Below, piece after piece: positions 38,270 to 48,604 of a stretch of DNA of 64,000 nucleotides (positions are counted from its first letter, which is position 1; each line of letters opens with the position of its first letter). Source of the stretch: Roseiarcus sp963717215 (lineage in GTDB: Bacteria > Pseudomonadota > Alphaproteobacteria > Rhizobiales > Beijerinckiaceae). The translations under genes and the position numbers were made by a program. Location: contig CAVQVS010000009.1 in NCBI GenBank assembly GCA_963717215.1, positions 248,001 to 312,000 on the forward strand, read 5' to 3'. The notes below the pieces were generated by a model, which saw only the letters and a list, made by a program, of their open reading frames with translations, was not told the origin of the DNA and searched no databases.

Positions 38270-39866
38270 TCACGCCGCCAGGATCGCGCGCAGCTCACGC
38301 TTGAGAACCTTGCCATTGGCGTTGCGCGGCAGGTTTCCTTGAAGGAGGCGGACCGTCTCGGGGACCTTGTAGTCGGAGAGGATATCGGCGCAATGGCGCC
38401 GAAGCTCGCCCTCTTCGACAGCGCGACGGAGCACGACAAAGGCGTGAACACGCTCGCCGAGCACCGGGCACGGCTTCGCCACGACGGCGACCTCGACGAC
38501 GGCTGGATGTTCGAGCAGAACGTTCTCGACCTCGGAAGCGTAGATCTTGAACCCGCCGCGGTTGATCACATCCTTGATGCGATCGATGACCCGCAGGTAG
38601 CCCTTCTCATCCATGATCCCGAGATCGCCTGACTTCCAGTAGCCGGCGACGAACTCGCGCGCGGTGGCTTCCGTGTTGTTGAAGTAGCCCGGCACGACCA
38701 TGGCGCCGCCGATATAGATTTCCCCAGGTTGTCCGTAAGGAGCCTCAACGCCCGCCGAATCCATCACCAGAATGTCTCCGCACGACACCGCGAGGCCGAC
38801 GAACTCCTTCCGCGCAACCGTCTCTTCCGGCGGCATGATCGCCGCCGGCGAAGTGGTTTCGGTGGCGCCATAGCAATTGAGCAATTTCAGCCTCGGCATC
38901 CGCTCGGCGATGCGCTCGAGCGTGGTCTCCGGCATGATCGCCCCGCCGTAGCCGGAGACGCGCCAATGGGAGAGATCCGCTGTTTCGAAATTCGGCGCAA
39001 GCAGACATAAGTTGAACATCGCCGGCACGATCAGCGAATAGGTGATCTGGTGGCGCGCCGCGAGATCGATGAATTCACTCGCCTTGAACGTCGGCAGGAC
39101 GACCAGCGTCCCCGCACAGTGAACCATCGCATGCACAAGCGCGATGAGACCGGTCACATGGCTCATGGGAACGGCGAGCAGGCCGCGATCGTCCTCGGTC
39201 AGCCCCATCGTACACTGAAAGTGGATGACCGAATGGGCGATGCTGAGATGCGTCAGCATTGCTCCTTTCGGACGGCCGGTCGTGCCGGACGTGTAGAGGA
39301 TCGTCGCAGTCTCTTCTTCCCCGATCGCCTCGCCCGTCAGAACCGGCGCGCCGGCGCGCAACGCGGCAAGCATCGGTCCGCCTTCATGCCGAACCGCGAG
39401 AGCATGTTTCAGAATGGCCTCGTCGTCCGGCGCGGGGACGCGCTCGGCGAGGCCGGCCTCGTGCAGGACGACCTTCGCCGCGCAATCCTTGATGATGTGG
39501 CTGTTCTCGGCGAGCGTGTGGCGGATGTTCAGCGGAACCGACACAGCGCCAAGCCGCGCCACGGCGTAGAGCACGACAACAAACGCGATGCTGTCGCCGA
39601 GCACCATGGCGACGCGATCGCCCTTCTCGAACTCCGAGCGCCCTTAAGCCCCCCGCGGTCTCCGCTACGAGGGCGTCGAACTCGGCGTAGTTAAGGCTCT
39701 CCTCGCCGCAAATGAGCGCAAGCCCTTCGGAACGGCGCGCGACCGCGTTCGCCAGCATTGCGTGTACGCTCTTCGGCCGTTCGACGAAGCAGCGGATCAT
39801 CCGGCCGCCATAGTGCAGTTCGTGGCGCGTCGCCGGATGGCCGTCCCGATCCAACCATCTGTCCAT
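38270..39866 (-). CDS. Class I adenylate-forming acyl-CoA ligase (single-base frameshift)
   Basis: The start is taken as ATG 39866; the first ~75 codons (ALICGEESLNYAEFDALVAETAGGLRALG) are in one frame and the rest (GDRVAMVLGDSIAFVVVLYA) in another, meeting at 39630-39650. One extra base there restores 531 aa. The ANL signature TILYTSGTTGRPKGAML, YGATETTSP, the SGDLG Asp and the C-terminal Lys in NANGKVLKRELR are all intact. It activates a carboxylic acid as AMP ester and transfers it to CoA; substrate unknown. It is downstream of, and collinear with, the cox cluster, separated by about 390 nt. Confidence 0.8.
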
Positions 39867-39966
39867 GGCGCTCCTCAAACATCGGCGGGCGTCCTAACGG
39901 AGGGCATGTTTCTCATACCGCGCCGCTTGGCGAAGTGTCGCATACAGGATTTTCCTCTCCGTCGCC

Positions 39967-40149
39967 TCAAGCCCGGGTAATTTCCGGGCAATCCGAGCGG
40001 CCGGGGATGGACTCGTCTTGGCGGGAGCGCGCTTTCAGAATGATGTTTTGCCCAGCGCCATGGATCGGGGAAAGCAGAGGTTCTAACGCCGACCAGTCGG
40101 ACGCCTTCCCGATCCGGTCCAGAGTTCCCTCAACGTAGCCGCTCACCAT
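39967..40149 (-). CDS. Possible small protein (weak call)
   Basis: A 60-codon frame from ATG 40149 (MVSGYVEGTLDRIGKASDWSA) within a longer open frame that begins at a TTG at 40230. Composition is not obviously that of a shadow frame and no other gene covers this stretch, but there is no recognised family and no clear SD. A short inverted repeat (TCTCTGG / CCAGAGA at 40205-40211 and 40219-40225) lies just upstream, after the MocA stop. It may be non-coding. Confidence 0.25.
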   Translation of the reverse strand: MVSGYVEGTLDRIGKASDWSALEPLLSPIHGAGQNIILKARSRQDESIPGRSDCPEITRA

Positions 40150-40254
40150 CGCATCGACGAACGAAGGCTGGGAAAGATTGGGGCGCGACGTCGGCAAATC
40201 CTCCTCTCTGGAGTAAAACCAGAGAATCAAATCCGCCCCATTTCTGCAAAGATC

Positions 40255-40889
40255 TCAGTGCGGAAAATCTTCGCCTCGCCCGAGACGCTGCGCGGCCGCA
40301 AGATCCTCGGGCGTGTCGACATCGAACGTCACGCCGATGTCGGAAAGTTCGACTTCAACCAATTCGCCTCGTTGAGCGCGCCGATCAGCTTGCGCGCGCC
40401 CTCGTCGCCCTCGAGGCGCAGCGCCGCCTCGAAAAGGCCCCGGCCCAGAAGAACGGGGTTGCCGCGCCGGCCTTCGGTTAAAGGAATGGCTGCGAGCGCG
40501 CCCTCGCGGGCGAGAAACGCCTCGATCAGGGCGTCGGCCAACTCTGGCTCAATCAGCGGCATGTCGCCAAGGAGCACGAGCACGCCGGCTACGTCCCGCG
40601 GCGTGGCCAGAAGACCCGCGCTCAGCGAGGAGGCGAGCCCGCTCGCGAAGTCGGGGTTGAAGGCGAAGCTGACCTCGAGGTCTGCGACCACCGCCTCCAC
40701 CAATTCCCGCGCGTAGCCGGTGACCACGACAACCGGACGCGCCTTGGTCGCCAGCGCCGCCACCACGACCCGTCGCACGATCGGCTTGCCATCCAGTTTG
40801 GCCACAAGCTTGGTTCGGTCCTGGCCGCCGGCGGCGCGAAAGCGCGACGACTGGCCCGCGGCGAGCACGATCGCGCCGACCCTAGTCAC
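40255..40889 (-). CDS. mocA: Molybdenum cofactor nucleotidyltransferase, MocA-like (single-base frameshift)
   Basis: GTG start at 40889 overlapping the preceding gene's stop (40882). The N-terminal VGAIVLAAGQSSRF nucleotide-binding loop, VVVVTGYAREL, and VLLGDMPLIEPE are the MocA/MobA signatures. After LNEANW the conserved end VEVELSDIGVTFDVDTPEDL is in another frame; adding one base at the CC 40359-40360 (plus strand) restores 211 aa. MocA attaches CMP to molybdopterin for hydroxylases of the xanthine oxidase family, which fits the cox cluster. Confidence 0.78.
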
Positions 40890-41883
40890 CGGGTGCGCGC
40901 GGCTGGGGACGCGAACCGATCTCCATAAGCAGGCCGCCGACGCCCATCGCGCGGATGTCCGCGTCGCGAACGGCAACGCCCGCCAGCAAGCGTTGCAGGA
41001 CCCAGTCGAAGCCGTTCTCTTTCGGCGACCGGGCGCAGCCCGGCGCGCCGATGATCGGGATGCCGTGGCGTTCGGCAAGCAGCAGCAGATTGCCGGGATC
41101 GACCGGCATGCCGAACCGCTCGATGCGTCCCCCGATCGCTTCGATGGCGGCAGGAATGACATCGCGGCGATCGGTGATGGCCGAAGCCCCAAATGCAATG
41201 AGCGCATCGCTGCCATCGATCAGCCGCCCGAGCGCTTTTGCGAGCGGCCCAACCTCGTGCGGCACGATCTCTTGGGCGACGATGCGCGCTCCCGTCGGCT
41301 TGAGGCGCGCCTCGAGCACGCGCAACGTCTTCGCCACAATGGAGGGCTTCAGGCCCGGCAGAGTCGTTGAAACCACGCCGATCCGCATCGGCTTGAACGG
41401 CTGAACAGCAATCGCGCCTGCGGGCGCCGCGGTGAGCGCAGCCTCCAGCATCCGAGCTTGAGTGGCGAACGGAATGATCTTGATCGTCGCAACCATGTCG
41501 CCATCGGCGACGGGTCGATAGCGCGCCAAGGTCGCGACGGTGATCGCCTCATCGACGGCATTGACCCGGTCGATGGCCTCGGGCTCGACGACCGCAAGCC
41601 CCGCTGCCTCGGCGAACAGATTGACGCGCCCCGTGAACGGCGCAGAGCAACGCAGGTGTTGGCCGGCAAGGCGTTTGGCGAGCTTCAGCGCCGCCTCGTT
41701 TTCGTTGATGTCGCCCGGTTCAAGCCGCGCCGCCACGACACACCTGACGCCCGCCGAACCGAGCGCCTGCTGCCGCTCGCGCGTGAGAACATCGCCCTTC
41801 TTGTATGCGACGCCGTCGATCCGAACGCCATGCGCAAGGACGGCGCCCTCGGCCTCTTCGATTGGCGTCAAGCCGAATTTCAT
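40882..41883 (-). CDS. Molybdopterin-binding protein (MoeA/MogA-like domain) of cox cluster
   Basis: 333 aa. The N-terminal half (GAVLAHGVRIDGVAYKKGDVL, then a VATIKIIPFAT segment) resembles the linker domain of MoeA-like proteins; the C-terminal half has the MPT-binding fold (MRIGVVSTTLPGLKPSI, DALIAFGASAITDRRDVIPAAI, GIPIIGAPGCARSPKENGFDWVL). Such proteins occur next to xanthine-oxidase-family hydroxylase operons and probably help in cofactor insertion. It overlaps the XdhC-like gene by 4 nt and the MocA gene by 8 nt. Confidence 0.78.
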   Translation of the reverse strand: MKFGLTPIEEAEGAVLAHGVRIDGVAYKKGDVLTRERQQALGSAGVRCVVAARLEPGDINENEAALKLAKRLAGQHLRCSAPFTGRVNLFAEAAGLAVVEPEAIDRVNAVDEAITVATLARYRPVADGDMVATIKIIPFATQARMLEAALTAAPAGAIAVQPFKPMRIGVVSTTLPGLKPSIVAKTLRVLEARLKPTGARIVAQEIVPHEVGPLAKALGRLIDGSDALIAFGASAITDRRDVIPAAIEAIGGRIERFGMPVDPGNLLLLAERHGIPIIGAPGCARSPKENGFDWVLQRLLAGVAVRDADIRAMGVGGLLMEIGSRPQPRAPGD

Positions 41884-42584
41884 GCCGCAGCGCTCTCCGA
41901 GCGCAACGGCTTCTTGCGGAGAGAAGCAACGATCTCGCCGATGATCGACACCGCGATTTCGGCCGGGCTGACGGCGCCGATGTCGAGGCCGATCGGCGCA
42001 TGGATGCGCTTGAGCGCCGCTTCATCAAACCCGTGAGCGCGCATCCGTTCGATCCGCTTCGCGTGCGTCTTTCGCGATCCAAGAGCGCCGATATAGAAAC
42101 ACTCGGCCTTGAGGGCGACCATGAGCGCCGGGTCGTCGATCTTGGGGTCGTGGGTCAGAAGGCAGATCGCGGTGTAGCGATCGAGCGGCGCCTCCGCCAA
42201 AGCCTCGTCGGGCCACTTGGCGACAACGGGCGTGTCCGGAAAGCGTTCGGGCGTGGCGAACGCGGTCCGCGGATCGATGACCGACACGTCGAGCCCGGCG
42301 ATTCTCGCGATCGGCGCGAGCGCTTGCGAGATATGCACCGCTCCAATGAGGGTGAGGCGCGGCGCCGGCGCCTGAACCGTCAGGAAATAATCCTCCCCCT
42401 GATGCGCGATTGTCGCGCTTTTGCCCATGCGGAGCGCCGCTTCCAATTCCGCGGAAAGCGGATCGGCGTCGATGGCTTCGGCGCGAACGAAGCGCTGTTC
42501 GCCGTCGGAAAGACGCGTCACGATGGCGCCCGCGCGCCTTTCGCTTCGGGCCAGATTCATCGCCTTGAGAACATCGAGCCGCAT
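41880..42584 (-). CDS. XdhC family protein, C-terminal Rossmann part
   Basis: 234 aa, starting at ATG 42584 that overlaps the stop of the preceding short XdhC gene. Contains LTLIGAVHISQALAPIARIAG (Rossmann-like loop), DVSVIDPRTAFATPERFPD, ALGSRKTHAKRIERM and IGLDIGAVSPAEIAVSIIGEIVA, the XdhC_C signature. XdhC proteins bind sulfurated molybdenum cofactor and load it into apo-hydroxylases. With the next gene it makes one full XdhC in two chains, a common arrangement in form II cox clusters. Confidence 0.83.
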   Translation of the reverse strand: MRLDVLKAMNLARSERRAGAIVTRLSDGEQRFVRAEAIDADPLSAELEAALRMGKSATIAHQGEDYFLTVQAPAPRLTLIGAVHISQALAPIARIAGLDVSVIDPRTAFATPERFPDTPVVAKWPDEALAEAPLDRYTAICLLTHDPKIDDPALMVALKAECFYIGALGSRKTHAKRIERMRAHGFDEAALKRIHAPIGLDIGAVSPAEIAVSIIGEIVASLRKKPLRSESAAA

Positions 42585-42907
42585 CAGGCGAGCTTCTCGA
42601 CATAGACCTTGATGCGGCCGCCGCAGGAGAGACCGACGCGCCAGGCTGTCTCGTCCGCGACGCCGAATTCGAGCATCCGCGGCGAGCCGTTGGCGATCAC
42701 GTCCAAGGCCTCTTCGACCACGGCGCCCTCGACGCAGCCGCCGGATACGGAGCCGAGAAAATTCCCTCCTGCGTCGATGACGAGATGCGAGCCGATCGGG
42801 CGGGGAGCCGAGCCCCAGGTCTCGACCACGGTCGCAATCGCCACGTCTCGTCCGGCTTCCCGCCAGGATTCCGCGGCGACGAGGACGTCTTCGTCTCGGG
42901 TCAGCAT
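42584..42907 (-). CDS. XdhC/CoxI family protein, N-terminal part
   Basis: 107 aa from ATG 42907 (MLTRDEDVLVAAESWREAG). Contains AIATVVETWGSAPRPIGSHLVI, the conserved GSVSGGCVEGAVVEEA and SCGGRIKVYVEKL with the Cys that is invariant in XdhC_CoxI domains. It overlaps the following XdhC_C gene by 4 nt, so the two halves are made together. Confidence 0.85.
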   Translation of the reverse strand: MLTRDEDVLVAAESWREAGRDVAIATVVETWGSAPRPIGSHLVIDAGGNFLGSVSGGCVEGAVVEEALDVIANGSPRMLEFGVADETAWRVGLSCGGRIKVYVEKLA

Positions 42908-43067
42908 TGAACGTCTCCTTTGGTCCGTACACGCTGGGGCGCGACGAAGCCGGCTTTGGCGTGCCCGCCCTCGCAAGAGGGCTCGCGGACGGAATGTCGA
43001 CGCCGCACAGCACGATCTGTCAAAGAATGGCCCCGCCCCGGTCGCTCCGCAAGACTATAACGGGAAA

Positions 43068-44289
43068 TCAATCCACCACCAGAAGCCGCGCTTTGGGATT
43101 CTCTGACGAGTCTCGACCGCCGGACAAGGCCAGGCAAAGATCTGCCATGCTAGCGAGATTGTGGATCGGACGGAAGGAATCGACGTAAGGCAACATGGTT
43201 CTTATGCCTCCCGCCTTGGCGGCAAAGTCGCCGAACCGCAGCAGCGGGTTGACCCAGATCACGCGCCGGCTTGATTTGGCGAGCCGCTCCATCTCGGCCT
43301 TGAGCTTGTCCAGGTTGTCGCGCTCGAGTCCGTCCGTAATGAGCAGCGTGATCGCGCCCTGGCCAAGCACGCGCCGCGACCAGTCTCGATTGAATCGGTG
43401 CAGCGCCTCGGCAATTCGAGTGCCGCCCGACCAGTCGTGCGCCATCGCTGAACACCGCGCCAGCGCGTCGTCGGGATCGCGCGCGCGCATCGCGCGGGTC
43501 ACGTTGGTCAGACGGGTGCCGAACAGGAAAGTCGACACGCGCCGGGTTTCCCCCAAGGCATGCAGGAAGTGCAGGAAGAGGCGGGTGTATTCGTTCATCG
43601 ATCCGGAAATGTCGCACAAGGCGACGACGGGGGGCGCGCGATTGATCGGCGATCGAAACTCGAGGTCGATTGCGCCACCGGGCTGCAACGAACGGCGGAA
43701 GCTGCGTCGCGCATCGATCCTCGCCGGGCGGCCACCCGGAGCGAAGCGTCGCATTCGACGTTTGTCCTCGGGCATGACGAGCCGCTTGATCGCCTTACGC
43801 GCCTCCTCGATCTCCGCCGCGCTCATCTGGGCGAAATCCTTTGAACGCAGGATCTCCGCGGCCGACATGGTCAGGCGGGCGTCGAGTTCAATCGCGGGAG
43901 CCGGTTTGGCGCGATCATGAGCCGGCTTGAAAAGGGCGTCGGCGACGCGACTGGCCCCCGATTTCAGGCGGTCTGGCCTCGGCTTTGGAGGGCGCCCTGG
44001 GGGACATCATCGCGATCAGCTTTTCGATGAAGCCCTTTCGCTTCCAGAAGATGCGGAACGCCTGGTCAAACAGCAGGCTGTGCTCATGCTTCTTGACGAA
44101 GACCGCGTGCAGGGTGGTGTAAAAGTCCTCCCGATTGCCGAAGCCAGCCGCCTCGACCGCCGCGAGCGCATCGAGCACCGCGCCGGGACCCAGCGGGATG
44201 CCTGCATCGCGCAAAGCGCGGGCGAAGTGGATGATGTTCTGCGCCAGGACGCCGCCGATTGCAGGTTCGGCCTCCAAGATCGCGCTCAT
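43068..44289 (-). CDS. coxE: CoxE-like VWA protein (single-base frameshift)
   Basis: The N-terminal frame (ATG 44289; VLAQNIIHFARALRDAGIPLGPG, FVKKHEHSLLFDQAF) meets the C-terminal frame at the CCCCC run 43955-43959. With one base less it reads ASRVADALFKPAHDRAKPAP and continues to MSAAEILRSKDFAQMSA and the MIDAS motif CDISGSMNEYTR (DxSxS), giving 406 aa. CoxE works with the MoxR-type ATPase CoxD in maturing the molybdenum hydroxylase active site. A five-base homopolymer makes a sequencing error the simplest reading. Confidence 0.83.
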
Positions 44290-44305
44290 TTATCTTGGCT
44301 CGATC

Positions 44306-45262
44306 TCACTCCGATCCGATCTCCAGCCGGCGGAGCTCGGCGCGCGTCTCCTCGATCAGCGTCTGCGCCTTTGCGCCCTCGATCTTGGCGATGTCGTCCT
44401 GATATTTCAAAAGGACGCCGAGCGTATCGGAGACCTGCGCCGGATCGAGCGCCACCGCGTCGAGCTCGGTCAGCGCGGCCGCCCAATCGAGGGTCTCCGC
44501 GACGCCCGGCGACTTGAACAAATCCTGTTTGCGCAGACGCTGGACGAACGCGACAAGTTCCGCAGTCAGTCGCTCCGGAGCGCGCGGCGCCTTCGCGCGC
44601 ACGATCGCCATCTCGCGAGCGAGGTCGGGATAGCCAAGCCAATGATAGAGGCAGCGGCGCTTGAGCGCGTCATGGATTTCGCGCGTGCGATTGGAGGTGA
44701 TAACGACGATCGGCGGTTCGGGGGCAGCCATGACGCCGATTTCCGGGATCGTCACCTGGAAGTCCGACAGGATCTCGAGCAGATAGGCTTCGAAGGCCTC
44801 GTCGGCGCGATCGATCTCGTCAATCAGGAGCACCGGCGCCCCATTGACGCTTGGCTCCAGCGCCTGAAGAAGCGGGCGCTTGATGAGATAGCGCTGCGAG
44901 AAGATGTCGTGCTCGATGCGATCCTTGTCGTGCTCGCCGGACGCCTCGGCGAGCCTGATCGCCATCATTTGCGCGGGATAGTTCCATTCATAGACCGCGC
45001 TCGCGACGTCGAGGCCTTCGTAGCATTGCAGGCGGATCAGCTTTCGATCGAGCGAGGCGGCGAGAACCTTGGCGACCTCGGTTTTGCCGACGCCGGCCTC
45101 GCCTTCGAGGAACAGCGGCCGTCCTAGCCGAAGGCTCAAGAAGAGGACCGTGGCCAGCGCGCGATCGCCGATATAGGAAGCCCCGCCGAGCAGGCTCAAG
45201 GTTTCGTCGATCGAGGCCGGAAGGGCCGGCGATTGCCGGGACAAGGCGTCACTCCACGTCAA
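44306..45262 (-). CDS. coxD: MoxR-family AAA+ ATPase (CoxD)
   Basis: 318 aa. Walker A GEAGVGKT at residues 54-61, Walker B LLIDEIDRADEAFE, sensor 1 VITSNRTREIHDALKRRC (arginine finger region). CoxD of Oligotropha unfolds/remodels the apo-hydroxylase so that the Mo centre can be completed. It sits between coxM and coxE, 16 nt before coxE, as in classical cox operons. Confidence 0.9.
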   Translation of the reverse strand: MTWSDALSRQSPALPASIDETLSLLGGASYIGDRALATVLFLSLRLGRPLFLEGEAGVGKTEVAKVLAASLDRKLIRLQCYEGLDVASAVYEWNYPAQMMAIRLAEASGEHDKDRIEHDIFSQRYLIKRPLLQALEPSVNGAPVLLIDEIDRADEAFEAYLLEILSDFQVTIPEIGVMAAPEPPIVVITSNRTREIHDALKRRCLYHWLGYPDLAREMAIVRAKAPRAPERLTAELVAFVQRLRKQDLFKSPGVAETLDWAAALTELDAVALDPAQVSDTLGVLLKYQDDIAKIEGAKAQTLIEETRAELRRLEIGSE

Positions 45263-45344
45263 GACATCGCCGCCGCACCCTGCAGAAAAGGGCGCGGCGG
45301 CGTCAAGCTCGCATCAGGAAAGGTTCAAGCTTCCTTTGAGCGGC

Positions 45345-46140
45345 TCAGGCCGCCGCTTCGACCGCGCGCTTCGCCATCACGCCGATCAGGTGCGCGCGAT
45401 AGTCGGCGTCGGCGTGAATATCCGAGTTGAGACCGCTCGCCGGCACGGAGACGCCCTCAAGCGCGGAAGGCGAGAAGCTCTTGTTCAGCGCGGCTTCGAA
45501 AGCCTCGGCGCGGAAGACGCCGCTGGACCCGGCGCCGGTCACGGCGACGCGAGCGCCGCCCGCCGTCTTGGCGACAAAGACGCCGACCATCGCGTACCTC
45601 GAAGCCGGATTCCGGAATTTCATATAGGCGGCCTTTTGCGGGACGGGGAAGCTTACCTTCGTGATGAGTTCACCCGGCTCGAGCGCCGTCTCAAAAAGGC
45701 CGGTGAAGAAGTCTTTCGCTTCGATGCGCCGCTTGTCGGTGACGATCGTGGCTCCCAGCGCGAGCGCGGCCGCAGGATAGTCGGCGGCCGGATCGTTGTT
45801 GGCGAGCGAACCGCCGATCGTCCCCATGTTGCGAACATGCGGGTCGCCGATGAGTTCCAGCGAGCGAGGCGAGCGCTGGGATCGCCGCCTGCACGACTTT
45901 GCTGCCAGCGACCTCCGCATGCCGGGTCATGGCGCCGATCGTGAGATTGTCGCCTTCGCGGGCGATGCCGGCGAGCTCCTGGACACCCTTGAGATCGATG
46001 AGCGCGGCCGGCGACGCCAGGCGCTGCTTCATGGTTGGCAGGAGGGTCATGCCCCCGGCCAGCGCCTTGGCGTCGGGCTTGGCGAGATCGGCGGCGGCGC
46101 CGGAGAGGGATTGAGGGCGATGATAGTCAAAGGCGTACAT
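45345..46140 (-). CDS. coxM: CoxM-like FAD-binding subunit (single-base frameshift)
   Basis: ATG 46140 opens MYAFDYHRPQSLSGAAADLA with the first FAD loop LAGGMTLLPTMKQRL; the second FAD loop MGTIGGSLANNDPAADYPA is in another frame. Removing one base from the CC at 45857-45858 (plus strand) gives LASLAELIGDPHVRNMG and a 264-aa protein, normal for the medium subunit. It passes electrons from the [2Fe-2S] clusters to FAD and on to quinone. Confidence 0.85.
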
Positions 46141-46198
46141 GTTGGATTCTCCCGAAGGGGGCGACGGAAGCGGCCGATCGCGGCCGCCCGCTCAAGTT

Positions 46199-48565
46199 TC
46201 ATTCCGCGGCGCGTTTCATCATCGTCTTTTGCGCGGCGCGCCAGACGACCTGTGGGGTCGCCGGCATCGCCACGTCTTCGTGGCCGAGCGCGTCGGTTAG
46301 CGCGTTGATGACGGCGGGGGGCGAAGCGATCGCGCCTGCTTCGCCACAGCCCTTGATGCCGAGCGGATTGGACGGGCAGACCGTCTCGATCGTCTCGATC
46401 TTGAACGAGGGCAGGTTGTCGGCGCGCGGCATGCAATAGTCCATGAAGCTCGCCGTCAGGAGCTGGCCCTCTTTGTCGTAATGCGCGCCCTCCAGCAGCG
46501 CCTGGCCCACGCCCTGGGCGATGCCGCCGTGCACCTGGCCCTCGACGATCATCGGATTGATGAGCTTGCCGAAGTCGTCGACCGCCGTCCACCGCTCGAT
46601 GGTGACGACGCCAGTTTGCGGATCGATCTCGAGCTCGCAGATGTGGACGCCGGCGGGGAAGGTCCAGTTGGTCGGGTCCCAGAACGCGCCTTCCTTCAGG
46701 CCGGGCTCGATTTCCTGGGTATTGATCTTGTGCCCGGAATAGGCGTTCATCGCGACCGCGCCAAAGTCGATCGACTTATCCGTGCCCTTGACCGTGAACT
46801 TCCCATCCTTGAACTCGATGTCCTGTTCGGAGGCTTCGAGCACATAGCCCGCGACCTTCTTCGCCTTGGCCTCGATCTTGTCGAGCGCCTTGGAGATCGC
46901 CGACATACCGACCGCGCCCGAGCGCGACCCGTAGGTGCCCATCCCCATCTGCACCTTGTCGGTGTCGCCGTGGACGATCGTCACGTTTTCCATCGGGATG
47001 CCGAGGCGACTTGAGACGAGCTGGGCGAACGTCGTTTCATGGCCTTGCCCGTGACTGTGCGAGCCGGTCAGGACCTCCACCGTGCCGATCATGTTGACCC
47101 TGACTTCCGCCGATTCCCAGAGGCCGACGCCGCCGCCGAGGGCGCCGACCGCCGACGATGGCGCGATGCCGCAGGCTTCGATGTAAGCGGAGAATCCGAT
47201 GCCGCGAAGCTTGCCCTTCGCGGCCGAGGCGGCCTTGCGCGCCGGGAAGCCCTTGTAGTCGGCCTCCGCAAGCGCCTTATCGAGGGCGGCCGGAAAGTCG
47301 CCGACGTCATAATTCATCAGAACCGGAGTTTGGTGAGGAAAAGTCATGATGAAGTTTGTGCGGCGGAACTCGGCGGGGTCGCGCCCCGTCTCGCGCGCCG
47401 CGACCTCAACCAGACGCTCGATCACGAATGTCGCCTCCGGGCGGCCGGCGCCGCGATAAGCGTCGACCGGCGCGGTGTTGGTGTAGACCCCGTCGACCTC
47501 GCAGTAGATATTGGGGATCGCGTATTGTCCCGACAGCAGCGGCGCGTAGAGATACGTCGGCACGGCGGAAGCGAACGTCGACAGATAGGCGCCGAGATTG
47601 GCGGTGGTGTGGACGCGCAGCCCCGTTATCTTACCGCTTGCGTCGAGCGCGAGTTCGCCATGCGTCGCGTGGTCGCGCCCATGCGCGTCGCAAAGAAAGG
47701 CCTCGGTGCGATCGGCGGTCCATTTCACCGGCCGGTTGATCTTCTTCGCCGCCCAGAGGCAGACGGTTTCGTCGGCGTAGATGAAAATTTTCGAGCCGAA
47801 GCCGCCGCCGACGTCGGGCGCGATGACCCTCAGTTTGTTTTCGGGCGCAAGACCGATGAAGGCCGACAGGACCACCCGCGCGACGTGCGGGTTCTGGCTC
47901 GTCGTATACAGCGTCATCGTGTCCGTGCCGGAATCGTAGTCGCCGAGCGCGGCGCGCGGCTCCATCGCATTCGGGATCAGGCGGTTGTTGACAAGATCGA
48001 TTTTTGTCACATGCGCCGCAGACGCAAAGGCCGCATCGGTCGCCGCCTTGTCGCCGAGGTGCCAGTTGTAGACCGTGTTGTTCGGCGCGGCCTCGTGCAT
48101 TTGACGTTGGCCGGGCTTGGCGGCGCCCGCAATGTCGATCACCGCAGGCAGCACCCCGTAATCGACGACGATTTTTTCCGCCGCGTCCTTCGCCTCAACG
48201 TATGTATCGGCGATGACGACGGCGACATGATCGCCGACATAGCGCACAGCCCCTTGCGCGAGCGAGGGATGGCCGCCGACGTTCATCGGCGAACCGTCCT
48301 TGGAATGGATCATCCAGCCGCAGATGAGGCCGCCCACCTTGTCGGCCGCCATGTCGTCGCCGGTGAAGATCGCAACCACGCCTGGCGCCTTGAGGGCGGC
48401 GGAAAAGTCGATCTTGTCGATCGTCGCATGCGCGTGCGGCGAGCGCAGAAAATAAGCGTAGGCCTGGCCCGGACGGTTGATGTCGTCGACGTAATGGCCC
48501 TTGCCGGTGATGAAGCGGATGTCCTCCGTCCGTTTGACGGAGGCGCCGAGTGCTGTCACGCCCAT
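46199..48565 (-). CDS. coxL: Form II CoxL-type molybdenum hydroxylase large subunit
   Basis: 788 aa, complete. Mo-cofactor motifs of the xanthine oxidase family are present: GGGFGSK, the active-site loop AYRGAGR at residues 369-375, GSHSHGQGHETT and the C-terminal catalytic Glu in KGCGEAGAIASPPA. Form I CO dehydrogenase has a loop of the type AYxCSFR with the Cu-binding Cys; here Cys is absent, so this is form II (BMS type). Form II enzymes cluster with CO dehydrogenases but CO oxidation is not proven for many; another aldehyde or N-heterocycle is possible. The gene order S-L-M also fits form II. Confidence 0.92.
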   Translation of the reverse strand: MGVTALGASVKRTEDIRFITGKGHYVDDINRPGQAYAYFLRSPHAHATIDKIDFSAALKAPGVVAIFTGDDMAADKVGGLICGWMIHSKDGSPMNVGGHPSLAQGAVRYVGDHVAVVIADTYVEAKDAAEKIVVDYGVLPAVIDIAGAAKPGQRQMHEAAPNNTVYNWHLGDKAATDAAFASAAHVTKIDLVNNRLIPNAMEPRAALGDYDSGTDTMTLYTTSQNPHVARVVLSAFIGLAPENKLRVIAPDVGGGFGSKIFIYADETVCLWAAKKINRPVKWTADRTEAFLCDAHGRDHATHGELALDASGKITGLRVHTTANLGAYLSTFASAVPTYLYAPLLSGQYAIPNIYCEVDGVYTNTAPVDAYRGAGRPEATFVIERLVEVAARETGRDPAEFRRTNFIMTFPHQTPVLMNYDVGDFPAALDKALAEADYKGFPARKAASAAKGKLRGIGFSAYIEACGIAPSSAVGALGGGVGLWESAEVRVNMIGTVEVLTGSHSHGQGHETTFAQLVSSRLGIPMENVTIVHGDTDKVQMGMGTYGSRSGAVGMSAISKALDKIEAKAKKVAGYVLEASEQDIEFKDGKFTVKGTDKSIDFGAVAMNAYSGHKINTQEIEPGLKEGAFWDPTNWTFPAGVHICELEIDPQTGVVTIERWTAVDDFGKLINPMIVEGQVHGGIAQGVGQALLEGAHYDKEGQLLTASFMDYCMPRADNLPSFKIETIETVCPSNPLGIKGCGEAGAIASPPAVINALTDALGHEDVAMPATPQVVWRAAQKTMMKRAAE

Positions 48566-48604
48566 GATGTCTCTCTCCCTTTGGACGGCATTGAAGCGTC
48601 CTTG

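Noticed and set aside
41880..42907. XdhC broken by a frameshift
   Set aside because: The two parts are separate genes overlapping by ATGA with proper start and stop; two-chain XdhC is usual in such clusters.
46199..48565. Form I (true) CO dehydrogenase large subunit
   Set aside because: The active-site loop is AYRGAGR without the Cu-ligand Cys and the order is S-L-M; therefore form II.
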